DNA from: Beta vulgaris subsp. vulgaris
Lineage: Eukaryota; Streptophyta; Magnoliopsida; Caryophyllales; Amaranthaceae
DNA length: 64,000 nt
Assembly (NCBI RefSeq): GCF_026745355.1
Contig: NC_079208.1
Location: 54,821,276 to 54,885,275 of the forward strand
Direction of reading: 5' to 3'
Below are positions 55,201 to 64,000 of the stretch, piece after piece (position 1 is the first letter of the stretch; each line of letters begins with the position of its first letter). Position numbers and translations under genes: made by a program. Under the pieces are notes generated by a model that did not search any database, was not told the DNA's origin, and worked only from the letters and a program-made list of their open reading frames with translations.

Positions 55201-57566
55201 TTAGTGACCAGTATAATCTATTTAGTTACCCGTTTCATTTATTCCATAATAACATTCTTATATCTATTTAGTTACTAGTTTAATCCATTTAGTAACTAGT
55301 TTAATCCATTTGGTAAGACTATATTATTTTTAATATTGTCTACTGTAGTTCGAGACTCGAACCCGTTTCACTTATTCCGTAATGACATTCTTACATCTAT
55401 TTAGTGACTAGTTTAATCCATTTGGTAAGAGTAAGACTACCTGATTATTTTTAATATTGTCTACTATAATTCGAGACTCGATGGAACACAAAGGAAAGAG
55501 AATAGAAGCTAAAGAACAACTAGGTTAGTGCGAAATGTCTAGGGATAGTGTTAGATTAGAGTATAATGAATTAAACTTGTAGGATAATGTAGGCTTGAAT
55601 TTGTCTAATTTTAACTTAAAATTAGAAAAGCTATTTCAATAATTTGTGCCTACTATATGGATTATTAATCATGTACCACTCATAACAGAATAATGAAAAT
55701 TATGAAAAAAAAAATCCCATTTTGTATAGAATGACTTATGACTTTTTGCAAAATTACAAATAGACCGATATTATTCTAGATCTTTTGAGGATGTTACCAA
55801 CTCGCACCACACGCCGGTTTCCAATAATATTTGATAGATCTTGGAGGATGTCACTATTCAGTATTCACAACACGTTACACACCTCTTCTGAAAGATATTC
55901 TAGTTAAGCAAATTGCTATGACAGCTTGCCTAATTTTGAGCTTATATTGCTTTATCATTTTCTATGTGAAAGTGATATCCAAAACACCTATATAGCACTA
56001 AAGTACATGTCATTTTTCACGTCTTGGACAGTTGTTATATACCCCCAAGTAAATCTACAATAAATTGTAAGAAATACAATCAGGCAAATTGACCTTCAGA
56101 GAAAAAAATATACTCCAATCTTCGGAGTTGTTTGGCAATCGACTGTTGGCTGTTGGCTGGTTTAATTGGCTTGTTTGATTGGCTAAAAGCATTGACGGTA
56201 TGTATTGGCTTTTTAAGTTGGTTGTTCAAGTCATTTGTTTGTAAAAGTGTTTGGCAAAATTAATTGTAGTTGTTGGCGGTTTATTAGAGAGTTTGTGAGA
56301 CAATAAGCCAAAAGCCAATCCAAAAAGCTGCTCCAGACAGTTTTTTCATTTTGGCTTAAAAGCCAACTTTTCAGCCAATCAAAAAGCCAATAACCAAACA
56401 CTTTTTTTGACTGTTTGACCAAATTGAAAAGCCAAAAGTCAAAAACTAATGAAAAAGCCATTTACCAGACATGACCTTCATCAATTATTTCAGCTTAGTG
56501 TTAATCAAAAGTTAATTAATTGATTTCTAATTTGAACAAACAAGCCAATTTAAAAAGATTAAATTTAAAAGAATGTACTTATGAAAGATGGAAGAAAATA
56601 AGTAATAATGTGTACCTTGAAAGAAGAGGGCAAGCGTAAGAAGATTGGTGGCAACAAGTTTGTGAAGATCAGTGCCAGCCCAAACAGGACATATAACAAC
56701 ACATACAATCACAGATGTAGAGCTTCCTATCAAAATAGTCGTAATTCTTTTATGTGCCATGTCTATAACTTCATCATCTCGATACCCCGATACACATATT
56801 AAACTAAATGTTAATATGAATATTAATACTCCATAATCAAATCTTGCCTTCATTTTCGGGAAAAATCGCAAAAATGTTGTCACTCCAGCTGCATTATATT
56901 ATACGAATCTCATTAAATTCATCGATACCATGAAAATTAAACATAACTACATTTACCCACTGGGTAGATTACCCACTTTAAGTACATACACTTAATAATA
57001 TCGATAATAATACTTTACATATGTACAATACCTGTTATGAAGACACATACTCCAAGGCAAAAAGGCTCCAATTTCTTTCCTGGAAGACTTGATAATCTAT
57101 GAGCACCAACTGCTAACATCCCCCCTAAAATAGTTGCCAACACTCTATTCACCCCTTTTCCTAGCGTTGCACCTATATACAAGAAAAAGAAAAGAATAAC
57201 ATATGACAATCGATTATCTATTGCCGGAAAACTTTACCAACTAAACTAGTTGACATCAGACTTACCAACAGAGAACTCGAAAACGACGACGACGGTAAGA
57301 ACAGCCCACATAGCACCAACCCCGAAGCCCTCATAAAGTGGATCGAAGTAGTAGAAGAGGGAGACTACGGTTATGGCAAATGCAACTTTGATAGAGTGAA
57401 CAACTCTTCTTGGATCATCTTGTGCGAGCTCCTTTGTTATTTGGCTAATATGACTAACATCAGTTGTAATCTTATCATATTTAGCCTTGAACATGCTGTT
57501 AAACAAGCTTGGTTTTTCTTGATTTGGAGACTCCATTTCTTTGCTTTCTCTCTTACCATTAATCAT
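52190..57566 (-). CDS. ALMT malate channel gene B, five exons
   Basis: Aluminium-activated malate transporter family anion channel. Minus-strand exons: 57566-57266, 57172-57032, 56888-56616, 53773-53658 and 52735-52190. All junctions are GT-AG with matching phases, giving about 458 residues. Exon 1 carries DDPRRVVHSIKVAFAITVV and [11 protein letters not shown]; exon 2 GATLGKGVNRVLATILGG; exon 3 MKARFDYGVLIFILTFSLIC and further membrane segments; exon 4 FGVEYFKTSS, LKNVLDSKN; exon 5 the conserved AKWEPRHGRFKGSHPW (WEP motif), RAEALHGF and the helical C-terminal tail. Start: first ATG at 57566, with another ten codons later. The tail frame stops at 52190 after RAFLC, while the neighbouring frame carries NHVIVIES and stays open to 52087, so a one-base shift may have cut the last ~35 residues. 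Introns hold MITEs and a small hAT element. Closest relative in the window: gene A at 1-624. Confidence 0.92.
52802..53060. mobile_element. Stowaway MITE in ALMT gene B intron 4
   Basis: 259 bp, ends CTCCCTCCGTCTTTTATTAG and CTAATAAGAGACGGAGGGAG, TA on both sides. Sits between exon 4 (53658) and exon 5 (52735). Confidence 0.88.
53081..53606. mobile_element. Non-autonomous hAT-like element in ALMT gene B intron 4
   Basis: Ends TAGGGGTGTAAACG and ATACCCCTA are inverted, with similar 8 bp flanks CCTACCAT and TGTACTAT (five of eight match). GTCCAG/CTGGAC and GGACTCAATTT motifs recur inside. 526 bp, no transposase. The ends resemble those of the 10.5 kb hAT (TAGAGGTGTCAA). Confidence 0.65.
54680..54975. 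mobile_element. MITE in ALMT gene B intron 3
   Basis: 296 bp between TAA target duplications; ends GGCCTTGTTTGGTTG and CAACCAAACGATACC. The interior is built of CTTCCTAGGAAGT palindromes and GGGAAGT/ACTTCCC pairs, so the RNA or DNA would fold repeatedly. Confidence 0.8.
55228..55485. repeat. Tandem ~130 bp duplication in ALMT gene B intron 3
   Basis: CCGTTTCA(T/C)TTATTCC, GACATTCTTA, ATCTATTTAGT, ACTAGTTTAATCCATTTGGT, TTTTTAATATTGTCTACT and TTCGAGACTCGA occur twice in order. Upstream, 55050-55190 resembles one arm of the 12043 fold-back element. Confidence 0.75.
56119..56474. mobile_element. Probable MITE in ALMT gene B intron 3
   Basis: GGAGTTGTTTGGCAATCGAC at the left and GCCATTTACCAGACATGACC at the right are imperfect inverted ends. 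GGCTTTTTAAG/GGCTTAAAAGCC and AAAAGCCAA motifs repeat inside in both orientations. Boundaries by eye. Confidence 0.5.
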
Positions 57567-57753
57567 CTAAGTAAGCGAGATACAGATGTTCATGTGTTAT
57601 GAGTGGTCACTTAAATAAGAGACTTCTTTTTTTTTTATGCGGAAGGTGCTTTTTGTCTGGCAAATTGTTGCCAATTAGATTTTGTCCTTCCTAAATCGTA
57701 AACCAATTTGCCTAAGCCTTGCAGTTTTGTTGATCTACCAATGATGTACATTG

Positions 57754-57890
57754 AATCAAGAATGTCTTGGCGTAGTGGTTAAGATTGAGGTGCTATGAAC
57801 GATAGGTTATAAGTTCGAATCCCTCTTCCCCTTCTTTATACTTTGTACCACTTTCGTGGCTCATATGAATTTAAAAAAAAAAAAAACCCA
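57754..57890 (+). mobile_element. tRNA-derived SINE, full length, with TSD
   Basis: Head with Pol III boxes: A-box-like TGGCGTAGTGGTTAAG and B-box-like AAGTTCGAATCCC. Then a body CTTTGTACCACTTTCGTGGC, TCATATGAATTT and about 14 A. Flanked by the 13 bp target duplication ATGATGTACATTG (57741-57753) and ATTATGTACATTG (57891-57903), one mismatch. About 137 bp, small for a plant SINE. Confidence 0.85.
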
Positions 57891-58129
57891 ATTATGTACA
57901 TTGTATTGTAGCTCCTTTTTTAGCAGTCAGAAATTTATGGGCTTCCGGGCTAGTATTATATTGCCAGCTTATGGGCTTTCTAGATCTAAGCAGGATTCCC
58001 CTTTCTTAATGAGACACTAGTTGTTCATGTCAGTTACATATCACAGATTCATAGATTACTCAACTAAATATTATTGCAAACATTTTTGGCTAAAAAATTG
58101 AATTGTTTAGATATGAAGGCATTAAAAAG

Positions 58130-58246
58130 TGGAATCTATCTAGCTTAGTTGGTAAGTCTTGTGGGGGTGATACTTAAAACTCGAGATTGAATCTCGTCTA
58201 CGTCATTGTGCTTAGTTGCTCATTTATACCAAAAAGAAAAAGAAAT
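58130..58246 (+). mobile_element. Second tRNA-derived SINE, different family
   Basis: A-box-like TCTAGCTTAGTTGGTAAG and B-box-like GAGATTGAATCTC, tail CCAAAAAGAAAAAGAAA. Target duplication TGAAGGCATTAAAAAG (58114-58129) and TGAAGGCACTAAAAGG (58247-58262), two differences. Body unlike the SINE at 57754. Confidence 0.78.
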
Positions 58247-58395
58247 TGAAGGCACTAAAAGGCAATATTCCTTTTTCTTTCTTTCTGTATGAAATCTTGA
58301 CATTATTTAAAAGTTAAGATAATCTTTTGAATCTTTTTTTATAATATAAAGGATATTACATAGTTATGTGGGGGTCTTGTTTGACTTCTCTCAAT

Positions 58396-58422
58396 GAGTA
58401 TATATATATATATATATATATA
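58396..58422. repeat. (TA)n microsatellite
   Basis: Run of TA dinucleotides in otherwise unremarkable DNA. Confidence 0.9.
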
Positions 58423-58602
58423 TGTCAAACGTCTATATGTTTACTAGTATGGAATTTAAGATGTCGATAACATAATTTGGCAATAGTAAACGTGAAAAAG
58501 CCAATCAAAAGAACAAAAAGAAATAAAGGAGGCAGCTAATATATAGTAAAATGGAACTACTAAAACACCAAATCTTATAGCAACGATATTGTATTAGTAA
58601 CA

Positions 58603-58641
58603 CTTTGTACCGCCTTCGTGGCTCATATGGATAAAAAAAAA
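58603..58641 (+). mobile_element. ~40 bp 5'-truncated SINE insertion
   Basis: CTTTGTACCGCCTTCGTGGC and TCATATGGAT plus about nine A match only the 3' tail of the SINE at 57754. A perfect 17 bp target duplication ATATTGTATTAGTAACA flanks it (58586-58602, 58642-58658), proving an insertion event by target-primed reverse transcription. Confidence 0.88.
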
Positions 58642-58659
58642 ATATTGTATTAGTAACAA

Positions 58660-59520
58660 CATAATAACAAAAACAGTTTAAATAGAATCATGTCAAACTC
58701 AAGGCATAGGCAGTTAGGCTCCTAAGTGAATTTTTCACCATTTATTGCTTTGGAGTGAACTTATCGACTTTTTAATAAAGTTTGATGATTGCAACTTAAT
58801 AAAAAAGATAAATAAATGACTACTCAATATTTAACATTGTGACATTGTAGACTTATTATAGTTTCCTTTAATCAACGGTGTGTACATGTGTACTTGATCT
58901 CTATATATACTTACAGAGGGTTTAGGATCTTATATTTGTGTTGTTTAGATAATATATATTCCTATTGAGGGGTGTTTTTTGATATTAGAAAAACATAATT
59001 CTTTTTAATAATTCAAAGAGAATTATTTCGCAGCTAGAAAAAAAATTGATATTGATCGAGACAACAAAATCAAAAAAGACTTGGAAAATAAAAGAAAAAA
59101 AAGGTAAGGGAGAAGATGGTTTTCATGAATGATATGTGCAAAAAGAAAAAGAAATGCCCATTATGCATTGATTCGAAACTTATTTACATTACTATCATTT
59201 ACGTAGGCCTAAGAATAGCGAGTTGTCTTTTTTCCTAATTTGGAGGAGTATAGACTCTGACTCTTCCTTAGAAATCTAACCATCTACCTCATTAAAGTCG
59301 CTACCACAATCAATATCATTTCTTTCCCTTAATCAACTAATCAGAAACTTAAAGCATAGTGCAAAGTGAAATTTCACGAGCAAAATTGCTACTCCAAGCA
59401 GCAATTTAGTTTTGTAGACTAAAGTCACTATCTTCAATAGCGATTTTATTTTAAATAAAAAAAGTATCACAAAGTTTTACCCGAGCCTATATAATGGATG
59501 TCAATCGAGTTGAGCTCGAG
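58660..59520. other. No gene recognised
   Basis: AT-rich; no terminal repeats, tandem arrays or coding patterns noticed. Confidence 0.45.
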
Positions 59521-59539
59521 TTTGACTATGGAGAATATT

Positions 59540-59793
59540 TATAGTACACCTGGGTGTACCATGCTCATGGTACACCCAAGATTATTTTCTCCAAATAAGC
59601 AAAATGAGCAAATGAACAAATGAGCAAATGAGCAAACATTTCTATTCATTTAAGAAAATGAGCAAACACTTTTATTACAAAATGAGCAAATGAACAAATG
59701 AGTAAATGAGCAAAATGCCATATGAGCAAATTTGGTGTCAAATGAGCACCTGAAATTCTAATTTATTACAAAAATACCTCTGGGTGTACCATG
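59540..59793. repeat. Element with CACCTGGGTGTACC ends and AAATGAGC minisatellite
   Basis: GTACACCTGGGTGTACCATG near the left and CTCTGGGTGTACCATGAG at the right frame an array of AAATGAGCAAATGAAC units (about 59590-59745). Related pieces occur at 1168 and 11690. Repeated family of unknown class. Confidence 0.6.
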
Positions 59794-60254
59794 AGTGAAC
59801 TCTTTGACTATGCTCGACTCAAACTCAAAATCAAGCTCGACTCATAAACTCGCGATCTTAAAAAAAAAATGTAACTCGAATTAAGGCTCAACTCAAATTT
59901 GAATCAATACATGTACCTTGAATTGAGTAAGGTACGTGAGGTAGCCTTTTACAAAGAATAAAAAAAAGTTAATGTTTCATTGTCCAATAAATGTGGGACT
60001 TTATGAAATAAACTTTCATAGAAAACAATAGACACCCGATGAAAAAATGCAACAAATATTTTCTATTCCATTTATAACTAACACAAACATAAACTTCTAA
60101 TTCCCAACCAATGCGTGACAACTTAAATCTAAACAATAATGTAACTAGGGAACTCCCCACACCCCCTAGTTGTATTTTGGATTTATGGGAAACTTTGTAT
60201 TGGGGCTTAAGCCCTATAACCTATTTCTGCTTGTTAAGTTTTATCGCATCCGTA

Positions 60255-60282
60255 GTTCACCAAAAAAAAAAAAAAAAAAAAA
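60255..60282 (+). repeat. Poly(A) tract after CACC, possible retroposon tail
   Basis: About 20 A follow ATCGCATCCGTAGTTCACC. The upstream 120 bp could be a short retroposon, but no convincing target duplication was found. Confidence 0.4.
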
Positions 60283-60471
60283 TAAATATAAGTGTAGCTA
60301 GAGTTGTAACATATAATAGAGAAAAAAAAAATATAGTATTTACATTACAAACCAACATGGGGCATTTATTATTTCCAATAATAATTTTTCGGTTTGTTCA
60401 TGAGCTTTCGAGTCGAGCCGAGGCTAAGACTTATTAAAAAAAACTTGTGCTCAAGTTGTTAGCTATCGGCC

Positions 60472-61398
60472 CCGTTTGACACTAGTGTTTGAGGTAGCAT
60501 TTAGCAGGTTGCCAAGATTTAAACGCTACTTAAAAAAATTATGAGTGTTTGGTAAGGTAATGGTTATAGTAGCGGGTAGCAGTTGGAAGAGATTATGAGT
60601 ACTGATTGTGAAACGTTGCTACAAGCAACGTTTGAGATTGAGAGGTAGCGGTTCAGCAAATAAACACTATATAATAGCATAAGGTAGAATTATTAACCAA
60701 TGTTTTTATTTTGTTTCTTTTTCCTTTTACCATTATAATTGTTTTATTTTATGACAATTCAATGCTCATTTTACAATAGGAGAGATGTTATTTAAATATT
60801 TATTTTAAAGATAAGATATTTGACAAGTATTTTAGTAAAGTGGGTAATATAAATTTTTCGAGGGCTGAATATTTTCTTAGATTTATACATTTCTTTGAGC
60901 GGCTTTAAAGTCGTATACTCCTTTTTGTGTAACTTCTTTGAAAAAATAAATTTTGAATTTAACTATTGAACCAACATATGAAATTGTTGTAGTTCATTTC
61001 ATATTAGAATAAATGTCATTTATTGTCTTTTACAATTTCAATAGTTACTTTTGCCAAACACTTGTAGTTAAACAACTAATTTAATCGCGTTGATCGCTGA
61101 CAACTAGCAGCTACCCCCAATAGCTACAACTATTGCAATCGCTAACAACTATTAGAACCACTAATGCAGTAGCCGATTCACTTGCTAAACAAGGCTTGAG
61201 GAGAATGGATGAGTTTTTGGCTTGGTGCTAGTACATCCCTTTACATTTCAGTAATATATGACTGTTCTATGTATGTTATTTGAATTTGCGCCTAATTTCT
61301 TGGGCCTTATGTACTTGAAATGTAACTGCCAAGCATTAACATAATGGAAACAAAATTATCAAAAAAAACTATTAGAACCACTAATTTTGCCAAACATG
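60472..61398. mobile_element. MITE, GTTTGGCA-terminus family, copy 3, split by a LINE
   Basis: Same order of landmarks as the copies at 2129 and 12423 (CACTAGTGTTTGAGGTAGC, AACGTTGCTACAAGCAACGTT hairpin, ending TTTTGCCAAACATGCC). A 201 bp insertion plus a duplicated 19 bp target lie near its right end. The hairpin arms show paired changes relative to copies 1 and 2. Confidence 0.8.
61166..61366 (+). mobile_element. 5'-truncated LINE 3' end with TSD
   Basis: The insertion begins with codons reading AVADSLAKQGLRRMDEFLAW, C, stop, the C terminus of the RNase H domain of plant L1-type LINEs. A 3' UTR of about 130 bp and TTATCAAAAAAA follow. A perfect 19 bp target duplication AACTATTAGAACCACTAAT lies at 61147-61165 and 61367-61385. 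Only 201 bp was inserted. Confidence 0.88.
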
Positions 61399-61740
61399 CC
61401 CATCATCTAAAAACAACTATGATTAAAGTATTTTCTATATAAGTGTTGATTTTATTTAATGGATTAAATTATTTGAAAAAATTTGAGAATTATTTGTTAA
61501 AATTGTAAGTATTACAAATTTCTTTTACGCTTCTCGCGAGCTTTTAGAGCCGATTAGATAGTAGCTCAACTTGATCATTAGTTATCTAATCGAATATGCC
61601 GGACTCGAGTTTTAACCGAGTCAATCTTGAGTAACTTGCGAGTTGTGTCGTCTCATTTACACTCTTAATGAGTAATGATGCTGGTAATAAATTTGATTTC
61701 AATGTTGAACATTTTATTTTCAAGCATTATATATATATAT

Positions 61741-61980
61741 CCTTTATGTTTTAAATGAAATATCGGGTGAAGTGACAGTATTCATTGATCCAATTTATCG
61801 CTATTATATAAAGAAAGATATAGTCAAGTGAGATCTGGTTAGATTAGTCTCCATTTATACTATCAAATTATAACCTTTTATATTTTTTAACGTGTGCACA
61901 ACTAAAAATATTAATGATTAAATATGCGTGTTGGATTGCATGAAAAAACAAACGTTTCATTTAAAACAGATTGGATGAAG
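61741..61980. mobile_element. Degenerate Stowaway-like MITE
   Basis: CCTTTATGTTTTAAATGAAA at the left and TTTCATTTAAAACAGATTGG at the right are inverted with AT-rich flanks. Right end less like the standard GGAGGGAG. Confidence 0.4.
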
Positions 61981-61994
61981 CATATATATATAGT

Positions 61995-62285
61995 AGAGGC
62001 GATGATGGGTCGAGGCGTGCCTAAAAAAATTGTCATTGGTCGGGTCGGGCCGAGCCAAAATTTTGTGCCCAAAGGATGTTATTTCGGGCCAAAATGAGCA
62101 GGCTTTCGGGCCAAAAAATAGACTAAAAAGTCATATTTGAGTTACCCAAAGCCGGGTCCAAAGCAAAAAAAATCGAGCCGGGCTAGACCGAACCCAACAG
62201 TGGGCCAAAATTTTCTGCCCAAAAACGCCTAAAAATCAGGCCGGGCCGGGCCCGCAGGTCGGGCTGAGTTGATCAACTCTTATTT
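61995..62285. mobile_element. hAT-like relic rich in GGGCCGGGC motifs
   Basis: Starts TAGAGGCGATGATGGGTCG, ends GGGCTGAGTTGATCAACTCT; the inner part holds GGGTCGGGCC, GGCCAAAA and GGGCCGGGCCCGC. The ends are loosely inverted (TAGAGG.GATGA / TCATC-like TTGATCAACTCT). No clear 8 bp target duplication. Confidence 0.4.
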
Positions 62286-62349
62286 AGGTAATATGATAAA
62301 CTGATAAAGGACTAAGGTAGAAGGATAATTTACAACTCCGATCTCTAAC

Positions 62350-63255
62350 CCTAATTTGACTAACCCTGAATTACAATTTAGAACTCTTCTTTCTTCTCTT
62401 CCTAGTTTCATCAATTGGTTACATCACATTACAGCTTTGCATAAAAATTGACGAGTTTTTACACGAAATCTCGGATTTTCATCTTCACTTCACTTGATTG
62501 AGGAACATATAAGAAGAACGAGCAAAAAGGATTGCCGGGAATTTCAACTTTTACGACGAGATTGTATCCTCGGATCTTCCTTTCAAGGTTTGTTTCAGAT
62601 TAACAACTTTAATCTTCAACCAATTTGAGGGATAATTTAGGATTTTCTCTATTCTTTGCTATACTAATTTTTCTTTTGCTACTGATTTCATTTCTCTGTA
62701 AATCGAATTCGTCTATCATTTACTTTTGGATTAACACTCTTTTTTTGGGCACTTAATCAATGATTTATTTCCTATTTTTTCCCCAAATCATGTGCTGCTT
62801 TTTAACTATTTGTCGAGAAAGGTCTACTACCAAGCTACTGTTTATCTAGGATTTTTGTTCTCTGGAGCTACACATTATGCCTTAAATTTTGAAACAACAT
62901 CTGGATGTTTTTTTTTTATTTTTTTTGAAATTTTGGGTATCTAATTATATATATTTTAGTCACTAGCATACTAATTTACCTGCTTCATCAATTAAATCGG
63001 TTCCTTGCGTTTGCATTTTGTGAAAGCTCGCTATTTTCAGTAAAAATGGCTCCATTACTTCTTCCATTTGTGCAGTTTGAAACATAAAGAAGGCAATTTG
63101 GTCAATTTAAGTTTTTATTTATCTTCCATATATGCGACAGAATACGGACAACGGACCCATGGCAGCTGGTAACTCCAACTTGTCGATTGACTCGGAGATA
63201 GAGGAAGAAGATGAGCTTCCATGTAATACTGGGGGACCTCTGCTCAATTCTCCAG
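62350..63255 (+). CDS. 5' end of an unidentified gene (partial)
   Basis: A C/T-rich transcribed-looking leader ends at a donor (TTTCAAG|GTTTGT, 62587/62588). An acceptor TATGCGACAG at 63140 opens an exon with ATG at 63159 reading MAAGNSNLSIDSEIEEEDEL, PCNTGGPLLNSP, to the donor CCAG|GTAAGA at 63255. If the intron is not used, an in-frame ATG at 63132 adds nine residues. The visible 32 residues are acidic and likely disordered; I do not recognise the protein. Downstream exons are expected beyond 63.9 kb; an AG at 63959 (CTCTCCGACAG) is a possible next acceptor, but the frame after it closes quickly. Confidence 0.55.
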
Positions 63256-64000
63256 GTAAGAAGTTAAATTTACCTGTATGGCAACATTTGTTGAGAAAAA
63301 GACCGTTATTGATGGTAGCATCGAAACTACTTGCAATGATGGAAATTAGATTGTTATATAGATGATTTACAATCTCATGATTGAATTTGCCTTATTATTG
63401 TTAATTGGAGATGTGACCACACCAGTGATGAACATATGTGCAAAACAGCTCATTGGCTCGATGTTAATTGGAAATTACGAAAGAGAAAAATGAAATTTGG
63501 GGCACAGACACCTCCATTTGATTTGATGGAGGTTTTCTTGTTCAGGAGATTGCATTGTGGTTTGGTAATGGGAAATTGTTTATTAGATATTTAGCTTCAC
63601 TTCATCTTATAGGAATTGTGTGATTACTTTTGTTAATGATCCAGCTTCAAAGGGAACTTTGTTTGCTCTACGATGGAGAATACTTTGACTTGTCGTGTGT
63701 TTGTTATCAAAAGATTATAGAGTATGTTATCAAGATCGGTAATGTAGTCTAGCATTTTAAGCACTTTCTGTCAAAGAAAATAAAGTTGTGTTGTTGGAAC
63801 AAGTTTTGGTATGATAACACAAGTTGTGTGGAGAGATGGTATTCTACCTTTTCTAGTTCACGACCTCTTTATCTATTCTAGGCTATATAAAGTTCATCTG
63901 ATTTCAGGTTCTTATAGCTTATATCAAGACCTTAGTTAGTTTTGGTTGCTCTCCGACAGGAAATGATCATCGAGATTTCAACTGATAACGCTAAAAGGAA
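63256..64000. other. Presumed intron of the partial gene
   Basis: T-rich sequence with many stops in all frames, consistent with an intron. The window ends before a convincing further exon. Confidence 0.4.

Noticed and set aside
55340..55375. tRNA B-box-like sequence GGTTCGAGTCTCGAACT on the minus strand
   Set aside because: No A box, no cloverleaf, and it is part of a tandem AT-rich repeat.
57754..57840. Possible tRNA gene
   Set aside because: The A and B boxes are present, but no tRNA cloverleaf forms, a poly(A) tail follows and a target duplication flanks it; it is a SINE.

Overview
The window looks like nuclear DNA of a flowering plant, probably a dicot. It is AT-rich and has spliced genes with GT-AG introns, TTTAGGG-type telomeric repeats, a U2 snRNA locus, and a dense population of plant transposons: MITEs, hAT, Helitron, SINE, LINE and LTR elements. 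The exact lineage cannot be fixed from the sequence. Few host genes are present; most of the window is mobile DNA and its debris.

Layout. 1-624: 5' end of an aluminium-activated malate transporter (ALMT) gene on the minus strand, cut by the window edge. 1.6-13.3 kb: transposon-rich intergenic DNA with two Helitron ends (one whole element, 7433-8590), Stowaway and TAA/TTA-flanked MITEs, a fold-back element, and two copies of a ~690 bp GTTTGGCA-terminus MITE. About 13.6-17.4 kb and 36.1-40.7 kb are the arms of a large inverted duplication. Both arms carry the same decayed P4-ATPase (ALA3-like) exon. The right arm alone carries a later poly(A) retroposon. Between the arms lie a tandemly amplified U2 snRNA locus (18.4-20.3 kb), a purine/pyrimidine giant palindrome (21.6-22.35 kb), a complete 10.5 kb hAT transposon (22737-33278) with perfect terminal inverted repeats and an 8 bp target-site duplication, and two unidentified minus-strand exons (~34.5-34.9 kb).

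41.5-49.4 kb: a minus-strand gene for an NT5C-like HAD-family 5'-nucleotidase. Its small exons are separated by introns filled with transposons, including a 3.5 kb gag-protease-only LTR retrotransposon. One internal stop and no visible first exon suggest a pseudogene. 49.8-52 kb: a Harbinger-like MITE and an LTR-like relic. 52.1-57.6 kb: a second, five-exon ALMT gene on the minus strand, complete apart from a possible frameshift near its C terminus. 57.7-58.7 kb: two tRNA-derived SINEs and a ~40 bp 5'-truncated SINE, all with target-site duplications. 60.5-61.4 kb: a third copy of the ~690 bp MITE, split by a truncated LINE. 62.3-64.0 kb: probable 5' end of an unidentified plus-strand gene leaving the window.

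The two ALMT genes share orientation and closely related N termini, so they look like a dispersed tandem pair pushed apart by about 50 kb of inserted DNA. The hAT element is the most notable self-contained system: a transposase gene with a telomere-repeat-bearing first intron, a second ORF with Gly/Ala-rich repeats, internal tandem arrays, and different GGGTCGG-rich repeat arrays just inside each end. Its transposase has an apparent single-base break in the BED zinc finger.
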